A stretch of 46,493 nt of DNA from Acholeplasmatales bacterium (GTDB taxonomy: Bacteria > Bacillota_I > Bacilli_A > Acholeplasmatales > Anaeroplasmataceae), in contig JAFTDB010000017.1 in the NCBI GenBank assembly GCA_017454375.1, forward strand, positions 1 through 46,493. The letters run 5' to 3'. A program made the position numbers and the translations under genes. Shown here piece after piece: positions 34,308 through 42,531 of this stretch; within the stretch, counting starts at the first letter, position 1, and each line of letters opens with the position of its first letter. The notes beneath the pieces are model-generated. The model saw only the letters and a program-made list of their open reading frames with translations, searched no databases and had not been told where the DNA came from.

Positions 34308-34350
34308 TAAAAAAGATTAGATCATTTAAAACCTAAAAAATCTAATCTTT
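34308..34350 (-). terminator. Rho-independent terminator of the S41 peptidase operon
   Basis: 10-bp stem AAAGATTAGA/TCTAATCTTT around a 19-base loop, followed on the minus strand by TTTATT. Confidence 0.7.
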
Positions 34351-34362
34351 ATAACCATTATT

Positions 34363-36276
34363 CTATAAGCTTTCAACAAGTGTTTCTAGATAATCTAAAT
34401 CATAGAATTTAGAATAATCTTGTGCATTTTCTTTATCTATGAAGCAATCACATACATAAAATCTTTCATAATCAATTGATGCTTTACGCTTTGGTGATAA
34501 GAAATTAAAGTATGTTCCTGCAACATTGTATACGCCTAAGCCATCAGATCTTCTAACGATTGCACAAGAACCACCACCACAGTTCTCACCAATTACCGTT
34601 AAGCCTAAATCATGTAGGTAGATAGGTGATATACCACCACATGAGAATGATGCTTCTGATGTTAAGACTATAACATCTAAATCACCTATTGGATCATATG
34701 TCTTATCATTTTCATCAAATTTACCATCTAGATTCTTATCCACCTCAAATGTTTCAGTAATTAGCTCATTAGTTAATAAATCTCTCATATAGAATTTATC
34801 ATTACCAGTTAAGAAATTAACTAAATACATTAATTCATCTGATGAGCCACCACTATTAGCACCTAAGTCGAGAATTACAGTTTTGATGTTTGAATTAGCT
34901 CTAGCTTGTTCAAATCCTTTATATAATGCAGCTACAGCACCACCCTCAGTTGCGCTATAAGGGATTGTAGCTCTCTTGCCGCTATAATACTTATTCCATT
35001 CAGCTCTATTAGTACATTCAGCCATATAATCATCTATATGTATCATAGCAAGACTATTATGCTCTGTATAAGTACTAGTTCCATGAAGGCCTGTTCCCTC
35101 TTTGCCTAATGCAGTATTTCTTTTTTCTCTAATACCTCTGATACTATGGCTTGCAGTATCACGGTTTACCCACGCTTTATATCCTTTAGAAACCACCTCA
35201 GTATATTTTGTATTAATTGTTCCAATAATATCATTTGTTAACCAGCTTACATCACCACCATTACCAAGGATAAACGCATATCTAACATCATAGACAGTAT
35301 GACCACCATCATACATTGTTTGACCAAGTATAGAGATACCAGTTAAGTAATCTGGCATATTACCAGCTGTGATTAGAGTTTTCATTTCCCTACCAAAGTC
35401 ATCAGACTCTAATGCTTTAGCAAGTCCCTTAGATAAATCATATGTTTTTTCTAATCCAGTTCTTCCTGTTCTTTCTAAGAAGAAATCATAGAATAAACAT
35501 AATTCATTATATGCATATTCATAATATTCTTTAGTTGCAGAGCTAGAGAATAAATCCTCATTATAATTAGGATATAAATCGAATAAATCTTCTTCATTCT
35601 CACCATTAACGATGTATAAATCCTTAGTGTTGTATGCTGCATATAATAGATTCATTCCATTGAATATATCTGATAATGTTTGAATAGGTAGATATACATC
35701 ATTATCATCACCAAAGACATCCATATGGTAATCATCAAAATCAATTAATACACCTCTTGCTTTAGTTAATGATTCATGAGATTTAAGTCTAACAAATGGC
35801 ATACCATCATAAGTTGTTACTGGGTAATTCTTTAAGAAACTAGATGTATTAACAAAGTTAGTTAGATTATCTGAATATAATGTATTTTCATTAACATCTA
35901 CATAAGCATCATATCCTCTAGGAGATGATATCTTATATTTGTCGCCTGACTTAGTGACTGTTAAATCACTAATATCACTTGATGCGGTTTTCTTTAATAA
36001 TAATTTATAAAAATCCTTAATTCCTAAATAAGGAACATTACCAGTCTTTTGGTATAGTCTTACATTATGATTCTCATTAGAACCATTATAATATACCTTT
36101 ATTGCCTTCTGTGTGTAATTATCTACTACTGTTGGCAATGTAGTTGTTGTAGATGGAGTTAAGGTAGTAGTCGGTTCTACTGTTGTTGTAGTTGTAGGTG
36201 CTGCAGTACCTGAACAGCCTGTCATTATCACTAAAGATAAAGTTGCTAAACCACTAAATAATAATAATTTCTTCAT
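34363..36276 (-). CDS. S41-family peptidase-like lipoprotein
   Basis: 637 residues with lipobox MTGC (lipid Cys21) and a Thr-rich linker (about 24-50) that would hold the enzyme away from the membrane. Residues 55-230 are a beta-rich N-terminal domain with copper-amine-oxidase-N-like phrases (YDGMPFVRL, YLPIQTLSDIF). The S41 core is at about 400-600: VILDLGANSGGSSDE, then VLTSEASFSCGG with predicted nucleophile Ser545, then VIGENCGGGSC. It has the look of the tail-specific protease / retinol-binding-like S41 branch. It lies 13 bp downstream of the deoxyribosyltransferase-like lipoprotein gene. Substrate unknown. Confidence 0.82.
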   Translation of the reverse strand: MKKLLLFSGLATLSLVIMTGCSGTAAPTTTTTVEPTTTLTPSTTTTLPTVVDNYTQKAIKVYYNGSNENHNVRLYQKTGNVPYLGIKDFYKLLLKKTASSDISDLTVTKSGDKYKISSPRGYDAYVDVNENTLYSDNLTNFVNTSSFLKNYPVTTYDGMPFVRLKSHESLTKARGVLIDFDDYHMDVFGDDNDVYLPIQTLSDIFNGMNLLYAAYNTKDLYIVNGENEEDLFDLYPNYNEDLFSSSATKEYYEYAYNELCLFYDFFLERTGRTGLEKTYDLSKGLAKALESDDFGREMKTLITAGNMPDYLTGISILGQTMYDGGHTVYDVRYAFILGNGGDVSWLTNDIIGTINTKYTEVVSKGYKAWVNRDTASHSIRGIREKRNTALGKEGTGLHGTSTYTEHNSLAMIHIDDYMAECTNRAEWNKYYSGKRATIPYSATEGGAVAALYKGFEQARANSNIKTVILDLGANSGGSSDELMYLVNFLTGNDKFYMRDLLTNELITETFEVDKNLDGKFDENDKTYDPIGDLDVIVLTSEASFSCGGISPIYLHDLGLTVIGENCGGGSCAIVRRSDGLGVYNVAGTYFNFLSPKRKASIDYERFYVCDCFIDKENAQDYSKFYDLDYLETLVESL

Positions 36277-36289
36277 GTTGTTCTCCTTA

Positions 36290-36859
36290 TTATAATATAT
36301 TATTAGTTAAATATTCTCTTATTTCAGTAACAAGAGCGTCACCATCATAGTTTTTAAATATCTTTATCATAGCGCCAGCTATCATTGGATTTAAATTCAT
36401 TTCCTTTTCAACAGAACGTGTATCTGTTTTAAATCCGTAACATCTCTTACCTGCATTGTAGCCAATACCAAGCTCTACACATGCACCTTCATCTGGTACT
36501 CTACCATCACAGTTCATAAAGATAATATCTGCATTTAATACGTTTTGTACATCTAGTGGGAATATCATATCAATTAATTCTTGTTCAGTCTTACCCTCAA
36601 GTAGTGCTGCCTCAATACCATCTCTTTGAGGCAGGAATACCTTATATCCAAATTCTTCAAGTAGATTAGTTAATCTTAAATTAAATGACTTCTCCTCATA
36701 ATTAAACATTGGACCAGCAAAATATACATTCTTACCATTCTTCACTATTTCACTTGTTTTAGTAGTTGTTGGAGTTTGGTTATTACCACATGATGTAACA
36801 CCAAATGCTAATAGTGTGAATAAGAATACAAATCCAATTAATCTTTTAATCTTTTTCAC
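36290..36859 (-). CDS. Exported nucleoside 2-deoxyribosyltransferase-like lipoprotein
   Basis: 189 residues. The fold signatures of nucleoside 2-deoxyribosyltransferase (PF05014) are clear: VYFAGPMF (45-52), FLPQRDG, ADIIFMNCDG and VPDEGACVELGIGYNAGK with catalytic Glu129. What is odd is the lipoprotein signal in front (GVTSC, lipid Cys24): the family normally works in the cytoplasm in nucleoside salvage. Here it would sit outside, perhaps acting on scavenged nucleosides or modified to another role. GTG start (36857-36859) behind AAAGG; the S41 lipoprotein follows after 13 bp. The -10 TAAAAT with upstream TG at 36884-36892 is the likely promoter. Confidence 0.82.
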   Translation of the reverse strand: MKKIKRLIGFVFLFTLLAFGVTSCGNNQTPTTTKTSEIVKNGKNVYFAGPMFNYEEKSFNLRLTNLLEEFGYKVFLPQRDGIEAALLEGKTEQELIDMIFPLDVQNVLNADIIFMNCDGRVPDEGACVELGIGYNAGKRCYGFKTDTRSVEKEMNLNPMIAGAMIKIFKNYDGDALVTEIREYLTNNIL

Positions 36860-36883
36860 GTTAAAGCACCATCCTTTCTATAT

Positions 36884-36892
36884 ATTTTACCA
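36884..36892 (-). promoter_or_regulatory. Extended -10 promoter of the two-lipoprotein operon
   Basis: Minus strand TGG-TAAAAT, 25 bases upstream of the GTG start codon; the -35 (TTCCAA) is poor. Confidence 0.5.
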
Positions 36893-36938
36893 AATATATA
36901 TTAGTTTTGGAAATATTTTAATTTAAGTCTTTTATATA

Positions 36939-36968
36939 AAAAATAAAACAGGTCACATTGACCTGTTT
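36939..36968 (-). terminator. Terminator behind the holA 3'-end copy
   Basis: Perfect 9-bp stem AACAGGTCA/TGACCTGTT with loop ATG and a T-rich tail (TTTTATTTTTT) on the minus strand. It begins three bases after the stop codon of the holA remnant and may be the original holA terminator. Confidence 0.85.
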
Positions 36969-36970
36969 GG

Positions 36971-37108
36971 TTATCTTAAGAAATATAATTCTAATCCTAA
37001 ATCATCTTGGATTTGACCTGTCTTAATTTTTAAATCTAAATCCATTAAATAATTAAAATTATCTTTAATTGTATTTAAATAAGTATTTTTGGTGTTTTTA
37101 ACCACCAA
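36971..37108 (-). pseudogene. holA: Duplicated, diverged 3' end of holA (45 codons)
   Basis: The minus strand encodes VVKNTKNTYLNTIKDNFNYL and onward to the end LGLELYFLR, stop TAA, matching the last 44-45 residues of the intact HolA (41589-42530). The final 58 bases (36973-37030 against 41591-41648) are identical; upstream the copies diverge with mostly transition changes but keep the frame. An upstream in-frame TAA (37109-37111) shows it is only a fragment. It lies 4.5 kb downstream of intact holA, so the segment between is bounded by a direct repeat of the gene end. Confidence 0.9.
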
Positions 37109-37119
37109 TTATAAATTTT

Positions 37120-37185
37120 GGTCTTGGCTTTGAATGCGAGCATTCTTTGATGAGCCAAGACCCTTGTATTTGCGCATCCGCGCAA
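37120..37185. repeat. Cluster of three perfect inverted repeats, GC-rich
   Basis: GGTCTTGGCT (37120-37129) pairs with AGCCAAGACC (37153-37162). Inside is GAATGC-GA-GCATTC (37132-37145). Beside it is TTGCGC-ATCC-GCGCAA (37170-37185). There is no T run. The block lies between the stop of the DUF6273 gene (2 bases away) and the holA fragment, and is much richer in G+C than its surroundings. A recombination or cruciform site is possible. Confidence 0.7.
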
Positions 37186-37187
37186 GA

Positions 37188-40100
37188 TTATAAGATTATA
37201 TAACAAGCTGGACGGACGCCGCGACCCGTATAATTGACATCGAAGCCGTAGATATATCCTTCGTCATCGACGTAATAAGCACTATCTTTATCGAAAGGCG
37301 AGCGCAACCACCAAACACTATTTTCTGATACATATAGCCCTTGGCTCTTTGCATAATCTGTTCCTTTTGCCACTCTTGATGAACTGGAATTATAATATGT
37401 ATTTGATTCTTTATATGATAATAAGAACATCTTATCTTTTGTATTATTACATGCATATGAATTTGAACTTGATCCAGTTGATGATGCACTATTATCTACA
37501 GTTGTAGTTTCAATTATTCCTTTTTGTAAATCATTAAATGCTGTATTATAGAAATTCTCATTTAAGAATTTTCTTATATTAGATAATTCATAATTGCTAG
37601 CATATCCTGTTCCACCATTATGGCTAAATGAATAATATGAAGATGAGTTTGGATAATAATCTTGGCTATCCAATATTAAATTAGCAATTATTAGCGCTTT
37701 ACCGTTAGATTCAGATAATATATTCCATTCGATTGGGTCATAACTAAACCAATATATTGTACTAGTTGAATAGCCATTATCATCTTGATTTGAATAATAT
37801 GATGATGAACTATTTGAACAGTAAAATGGTCTATACTGTGTAAAAAATACACCTCTATAGTCATAATCACCATTATTATCATAATCTATATCTTGATAGA
37901 ACATAAAGCTCGTTATATTTGATGAAATATAATAATTATAATCAGTCCAATTATATTTATTTGTTGCTGTTGGTTTTGTACCTGCTAAAGAATTTAATTC
38001 ATTAATTAACGTATCATCAGTTACTTTAATTTGTGGATATCTACCAAAGTATATTTTGTTATCGTTTCGTGTATAAGGTCTAGTAATAGTAGTAGTAATG
38101 GTTATATTAGTTGCTGGCACTTTGAACACATAATTATCGCCAACATATATAACATCATCACTTCTTTCCCATTTTATCGTATAACCTGATGGCGTGTTTG
38201 TTGCAGCTAATGTTATTTGTGAATCATATTCATATGCATTACCACTTGTGATTCCAGATATTGTTACACCTACTGCTTGATTATCAATTGTAATTGTATA
38301 TTTATTAATTGTATATCTTGCTTCAAATACTACATTTGAACTTCCAATTTCATAATCAAATGACGCATCAGTTGTGTATTCTACATTATCTTTATACCAC
38401 CCAACAAATGTGTATCCTGCATTTATTGTTGCTTCTATTGCTATTTTTTTGCCGTATTTATATGTTCCAGCACCTGTAATGGTTCCAGCTTTATCAACAG
38501 TCTTATTTAATGTCACAGTATAGCTATTTCTTGTGTAATACAATTTGATAACTGTATTACCATTTCCATTAATATTAACTTGTGTAATTGATGGAGATGT
38601 AAATCCTTCATATATTTTTACACTACCATTTGTTAATGTATCTGTTGTTCCTGTTAAATTATCTACATCACTTGGCGTATCAGGATAATTATCATCATCT
38701 AAATTTTGTAAATAATGCTCTACCTTATATTGTGTATTTGTATTAGCATTCCATTTTGCAACAACAAACATATCACACTTATTTTGTATATTAATTTCAG
38801 TAATCTTATCATCATTAAAATACCAACCTACAAATGTATAGCCTTCTCTTATTGGATTATTCAATTCTATATCATCCATATCAATGTCATATATAGATGG
38901 ATTTTCTACACCTGATGGTAATACCCCTCCGTCTAAATCATAACTAATATCAAACTTATTCCATTTTGCTTCTAACGAATAATTTCTATTAATCATTTCA
39001 AATTTATATACACCGTTAGTAGATACTAATTCATTATTTTCATTATACCAGCCAAGATATCTTGTTGTTTCAGTTAATGAATGTGCAGCAATAGTAACTT
39101 CTTCTGTATAATAACTTTTCACCAATAAATTTTCTTTGTATGTATTTCCTGCATTTCTAATTAAGACTTCTCCTAGTTCTGTCTTGTTAGTATGTACTTC
39201 AAGATCATATAATTTATATTTAAATCTTGCTTCTATTGTTACATCAGTATCCCACATCATATATTTATATTGTACTTCATTAGACAGTGGATACTCATTA
39301 TAATACCAGCCATCAAATACATAACCTTCATTAGGATATGCCTCTAAATCTATATAACTATTCCATGGGTAACTAGCTGTTTCAGACACATTTCCTAAAT
39401 CAGTAGGTTTAATATTACTTTTTTTAATTAATACCTCTGTTTTAGGGCTATAAAAAGTGTAATAAATAGATAATGTTGCTTCTTCTTCAAATATAGCTTT
39501 AAAAATTAAATCATCTTCTAGTTCAATATTATTAACAATATTACCATCTTTATCGAACACTTGTATATTTTTAGCTTCCCATCCCTTAAACTTATAATTA
39601 GCCTTAACTAAGTCAAATTTAAAATATGATTTATCGAGGTGAGTTATAGTCATTGATGTTGTTTTAATGGATTCTGATGTGCCGCCATTTAAATCTAATG
39701 TAATATTATAAGATGGTAGTACATCAACTTCTGTATCATCATAATAATAACCACACACACTGCATGTATGCCTTGTATATCCTTTTGTCTCATATGTTGG
39801 TTCTATTATAGTCTCAATATATGAATGCTTAGCTGAATCAGACTTTAGATTCTCGTAACCTTCATCTATGCATGCATGATAATGATTTTTTTCATCATAT
39901 GACCATTTTGGTGAATAATTATGAGTTAACATATTTGTTTCTTCATCATCATAATGATATCCACATATATTACAAGTGTGTCTCGTATATCCCTTTGTTT
40001 CATATGTAGGTTCAACTATATTATCACTATATGAATGTTCACTTATATCTGATTTTAAATCATTATAGCCTTTATCTGTACATGTGTGATAATGATTATT

Positions 40101-40796
40101 TTCATCATATGACCATTTTGGTGAATAATTATGAGTTAATATGTCAATTTCTGTATCATAATAATAGCCACATACATCACATGTATGTCTTATATATCCT
40201 TTTGACTCATATGTTGGATTCTTTACAGTTTCGACATAAGAATGTGAACCAACATGAGATTTTAATTCTTCATAGCCTTTATCCATACAGCTATGATAAT
40301 GAATGCCTTCATCATATGACCAAATTGGTGAATAATGATGCGGTATTACATCAACTTCTGTATCATCATAATAGTATCCACAAACACTACAAACATGTCT
40401 TGTATACCCCTTTTCTTCAAATGTTGGGCTCACTTTAGTCTCAACAAATTTATGAGATATTTTTGGAAGGTCAACATCTTTAGAATAAGTATTCCCTTCA
40501 AACGAAACAAAGTATGAGATCACACCATTTTCGCTACATGAAGGTTCCTTAGTAATCTTTTTACTAGTGCTAACCGATTGCATCTTAGTTTTACTTTCAT
40601 CCAAATTTGAAACAAGAACAATATCTGCTTTTGAATAGTCATCGGCCCAAATTATTCCTTTAAATAAATATTTTTCATTTGTACTTGCACTTGTGTTTGA
40701 TTGAGTAGGAATAGTTGTTTTATTTCCATCGCTAGAACAACTAACAAAAAACATCATTAAGGAAAACATTAAAACCATAAAAATTCTTTTTTTCAT
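37188..40796 (-). CDS. Surface lipoprotein: CxxC repeats, InlB-type repeats, C-terminal DUF6273 domain
   Basis: About 1202 residues; lipobox FVSC (lipid Cys20). Residues about 110-360 contain four tandem units of about 69 residues, each with PT-[FY]-E-x-KGYTRH-[TV]-C-x-[VI]-CGYYYD and a HYH-x-C pair, so each could bind a metal. About 375-885 hold InlB/Listeria-Bacteroides-type beta repeats (FVGWYFND, YKFKGWEAK, FDGWYYNEY). About 890-1202 is DUF6273 (IYFGRYPQ ... WWLRSP ... GRGVRPACYI), which has a lectin- or FGE-like look. The last roughly 120 bases use GC-rich codons unlike the rest. ATG 40794-40796 is preferred over a TTG four codons upstream, because GGTG lies 6 bases before it. It follows the kinase-like gene by 15 bp. 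Function unknown. Confidence 0.8.
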   Translation of the reverse strand: MKKRIFMVLMFSLMMFFVSCSSDGNKTTIPTQSNTSASTNEKYLFKGIIWADDYSKADIVLVSNLDESKTKMQSVSTSKKITKEPSCSENGVISYFVSFEGNTYSKDVDLPKISHKFVETKVSPTFEEKGYTRHVCSVCGYYYDDTEVDVIPHHYSPIWSYDEGIHYHSCMDKGYEELKSHVGSHSYVETVKNPTYESKGYIRHTCDVCGYYYDTEIDILTHNYSPKWSYDENNHYHTCTDKGYNDLKSDISEHSYSDNIVEPTYETKGYTRHTCNICGYHYDDEETNMLTHNYSPKWSYDEKNHYHACIDEGYENLKSDSAKHSYIETIIEPTYETKGYTRHTCSVCGYYYDDTEVDVLPSYNITLDLNGGTSESIKTTSMTITHLDKSYFKFDLVKANYKFKGWEAKNIQVFDKDGNIVNNIELEDDLIFKAIFEEEATLSIYYTFYSPKTEVLIKKSNIKPTDLGNVSETASYPWNSYIDLEAYPNEGYVFDGWYYNEYPLSNEVQYKYMMWDTDVTIEARFKYKLYDLEVHTNKTELGEVLIRNAGNTYKENLLVKSYYTEEVTIAAHSLTETTRYLGWYNENNELVSTNGVYKFEMINRNYSLEAKWNKFDISYDLDGGVLPSGVENPSIYDIDMDDIELNNPIREGYTFVGWYFNDDKITEINIQNKCDMFVVAKWNANTNTQYKVEHYLQNLDDDNYPDTPSDVDNLTGTTDTLTNGSVKIYEGFTSPSITQVNINGNGNTVIKLYYTRNSYTVTLNKTVDKAGTITGAGTYKYGKKIAIEATINAGYTFVGWYKDNVEYTTDASFDYEIGSSNVVFEARYTINKYTITIDNQAVGVTISGITSGNAYEYDSQITLAATNTPSGYTIKWERSDDVIYVGDNYVFKVPATNITITTTITRPYTRNDNKIYFGRYPQIKVTDDTLINELNSLAGTKPTATNKYNWTDYNYYISSNITSFMFYQDIDYDNNGDYDYRGVFFTQYRPFYCSNSSSSYYSNQDDNGYSTSTIYWFSYDPIEWNILSESNGKALIIANLILDSQDYYPNSSSYYSFSHNGGTGYASNYELSNIRKFLNENFYNTAFNDLQKGIIETTTVDNSASSTGSSSNSYACNNTKDKMFLLSYKESNTYYNSSSSRVAKGTDYAKSQGLYVSENSVWWLRSPFDKDSAYYVDDEGYIYGFDVNYTGRGVRPACYIIL
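39737..40400 (-). repeat. Four tandem coding repeats of about 207-210 bp
   Basis: Copies begin near 39737, 39947, 40157 and 40363 and encode the CxxCG units of the DUF6273 lipoprotein. Nucleotide identity is high enough that copy number could change by slippage or recombination. Confidence 0.75.
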
Positions 40797-40811
40797 ATCG
40801 TACACCAAGCC

Positions 40812-41411
40812 TTATAAATTGTTTTTCAAAATAGTAATGTAGCTATCTTCTATTTGCTTTATTTGTTCATTATTTTTTGGTTCAGAATATTTCTTTTGTT
40901 CCTTAAACTCAATTTCTTCTTCAGTTATCCCAATTTTATCAAACATATCTTTAACATTATCTATCATACACTTATGTAAAGCTATAATATAAAAGTCACA
41001 TTTTTGCTTTTTATATATATTTAGTATATGATTTAAAACTGTTTCTTTATCTATAGTATCTAAATATTCATCAATTCTACCAAGATCAAATTCATCCTTA
41101 GAAAAATCAACTACACTTCCATTGACTGTTTTAAATACGTCACCTAAAGTTGTTATTCCTATTATTTTTTCTTTAGAATCTTTTGCAATTTTTATTAGAT
41201 AACAATAATTCCACTGACTCTCGTAACGATGATTTTCAAAGAATTCATTATATTCCATCCACTTATCATACTTAAATACTTCCGCACTGATTAGTTTGTA
41301 GCCATTTAAAGTATCCTGTGTAGTAGATATTATTCTTTTAGCCATTCCATTAATTACTGTTGTCTTTCCAGAATTGTCTGGTCCATATATTGCAATTACT
41401 CTTTTTTTCAT
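40812..41411 (-). CDS. P-loop kinase-like protein of unknown substrate
   Basis: 199 residues. The N-terminus IAIYGPDNSGKTTVINGMAKRI is a clear Walker A (GPDNSGKTT, 10-18) of the thymidylate/deoxynucleoside-kinase type. The later signatures of those families are not obvious: no DRY/DR-x-x LID motif, while a possible Walker B-like strand IIALHKCMID appears near 147-156. It is cytoplasmic. It stands 15 bp upstream of the DUF6273 lipoprotein gene within the segment bounded by holA ends, so the two probably travel together. What it phosphorylates or switches is not shown. Confidence 0.6.
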   Translation of the reverse strand: MKKRVIAIYGPDNSGKTTVINGMAKRIISTTQDTLNGYKLISAEVFKYDKWMEYNEFFENHRYESQWNYCYLIKIAKDSKEKIIGITTLGDVFKTVNGSVVDFSKDEFDLGRIDEYLDTIDKETVLNHILNIYKKQKCDFYIIALHKCMIDNVKDMFDKIGITEEEIEFKEQKKYSEPKNNEQIKQIEDSYITILKNNL

Positions 41412-41588
41412 ATTACATTCCCGCTTTCAAAAAAATAAAAGGACCTAGATTTCACCTAGATCCTATGTGGATATAATATTAAACTTAATAACATTACCCC
41501 CCCCTCCGATGAAATCGAGGGAGGCAAGGTATATTATCCAGTATATTTTTATGCTTTATTTTAGCATATATAATTAGATTATTCTATA
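41412..41588 (-). promoter_or_regulatory. Region between holA and the kinase-like gene: promoter, hairpin leader, terminator
   Basis: A TGC-TAAAAT box (-10 at 41558-41563) could start a transcript of about 115 bases that ends in the terminator at 41429-41464. That RNA would contain a strong hairpin from the CCTCCC...GGAGGGGGGG block (41503-41525). It may be a small RNA, an attenuating leader of the kinase-like gene, or only the holA 3' region. No known RNA class recognised. Confidence 0.4.
41429..41464 (-). terminator. Rho-independent terminator upstream of the kinase-like gene
   Basis: 9-bp stem AGGATCTAG/CTAGGTCCT (one G-U), then TTTTATTTTTTT on the minus strand. It ends the holA operon or the short leader transcript. 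Confidence 0.8.
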
Positions 41589-42530
41589 TCATCTTAAGAA
41601 ATATAATTCTAATCCTAAATCATCTTGGATTTGACCTGTCTTAATTTTCAAATCTAAATCCATTAAATAATCGAGATTATTCTTAATAGTATTTAAGCTA
41701 ATATTTTTAGTATTCTTCACCATGTAATAAGCACGTTGAGGTCTAACATTAAATAGTCTAGCTACAGTCTCCTGAGCTTCATCCTTACTTCTACTTCCCT
41801 TGGCAATTATATAGACATTATATAATTCCTGGAATTGAGATATAAGCTTAGATAAAATAGTAGATTTACTAACATTTAGTATCTTTAATTCCTCATATGC
41901 CTTTAAGACATTTAATTTATCATCAATTAATACCAAATTGATAATATTATATATCTTATCATCAAGTGGCTTTTTAACCATTAATAGTACATCTGCCGTA
42001 CTAATCTTTTTATCATCAGCCTTATAACATTTTAGGATTTCAATGTTTTCCTTTAATGTAGATAAATTAGATGAATAGCTAACTAGAAGAGATAATGCAT
42101 CATTTGATACATCATATCCTTCCTCACTGAATTTATCAGCTGCATATTTATCGAATGGCACATTCTTAGTCTTAATATCAACTAATGTAGAAAACTGTCT
42201 TATCTTTGCGAAGCATTCTACTCTAAAATCAATATTGCCTAAGGCAACAAAGACAACAAAGTTTTCAATGTTGATATTGTTCATTAGACTTAATAACTCT
42301 AATAAAATATTCTCTGGGACTTTAGAAATCTTTTCAAGTGATTTTACAACCACGAACTTAGGGTCTCCAAACATAGATATAGTAGATATTTCATCTATAA
42401 CATTATATAGATTATCATTTTCTAAATCATATGTTGATACATCTAAATTCTTCTTGATGCTTTTCTTGATGGATTCGATTTTTTCAACTACTGCCTCTTT
42501 ATCATCAGAGGTAATAATATAATTATACAT
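41589..42530 (-). CDS. holA: DNA polymerase III subunit delta
   Basis: 313 residues, slightly short for the family (about 330-345). Clamp-loader subunit that opens the sliding clamp during replication. N-terminal residues YNYIITSDDKEAVVEKIESI, then STISMFGDPKFVVVKSLEKI (the mini-motif of delta proteins), and the C-terminal collar region LISQFQELYNVYIIAKGSRS and LARLFNVRP-like ARLFNVRPQRAYYMV fit HolA. It starts one base after the malQ stop, with AAGAGA as RBS, and ends with TGA. Its last 58 bases are repeated exactly at 36973-37030, so the 3' end seems to be the target or product of an insertion event. Confidence 0.9.
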   Translation of the reverse strand: MYNYIITSDDKEAVVEKIESIKKSIKKNLDVSTYDLENDNLYNVIDEISTISMFGDPKFVVVKSLEKISKVPENILLELLSLMNNINIENFVVFVALGNIDFRVECFAKIRQFSTLVDIKTKNVPFDKYAADKFSEEGYDVSNDALSLLVSYSSNLSTLKENIEILKCYKADDKKISTADVLLMVKKPLDDKIYNIINLVLIDDKLNVLKAYEELKILNVSKSTILSKLISQFQELYNVYIIAKGSRSKDEAQETVARLFNVRPQRAYYMVKNTKNISLNTIKNNLDYLMDLDLKIKTGQIQDDLGLELYFLR

Positions 42531-42531
42531 T

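Noticed and set aside
39737..40400. Regular 210-bp repeats as a CRISPR-like array
   Set aside because: They are in-frame protein repeats (CxxCG units) of one large gene, without short palindromic repeats or spacers.
142..40517. Many plus-strand reading frames of 60-135 codons
   Set aside because: All lie opposite well-supported minus-strand genes, have Ser/Phe/Leu-rich shadow composition, and lack ribosome sites.
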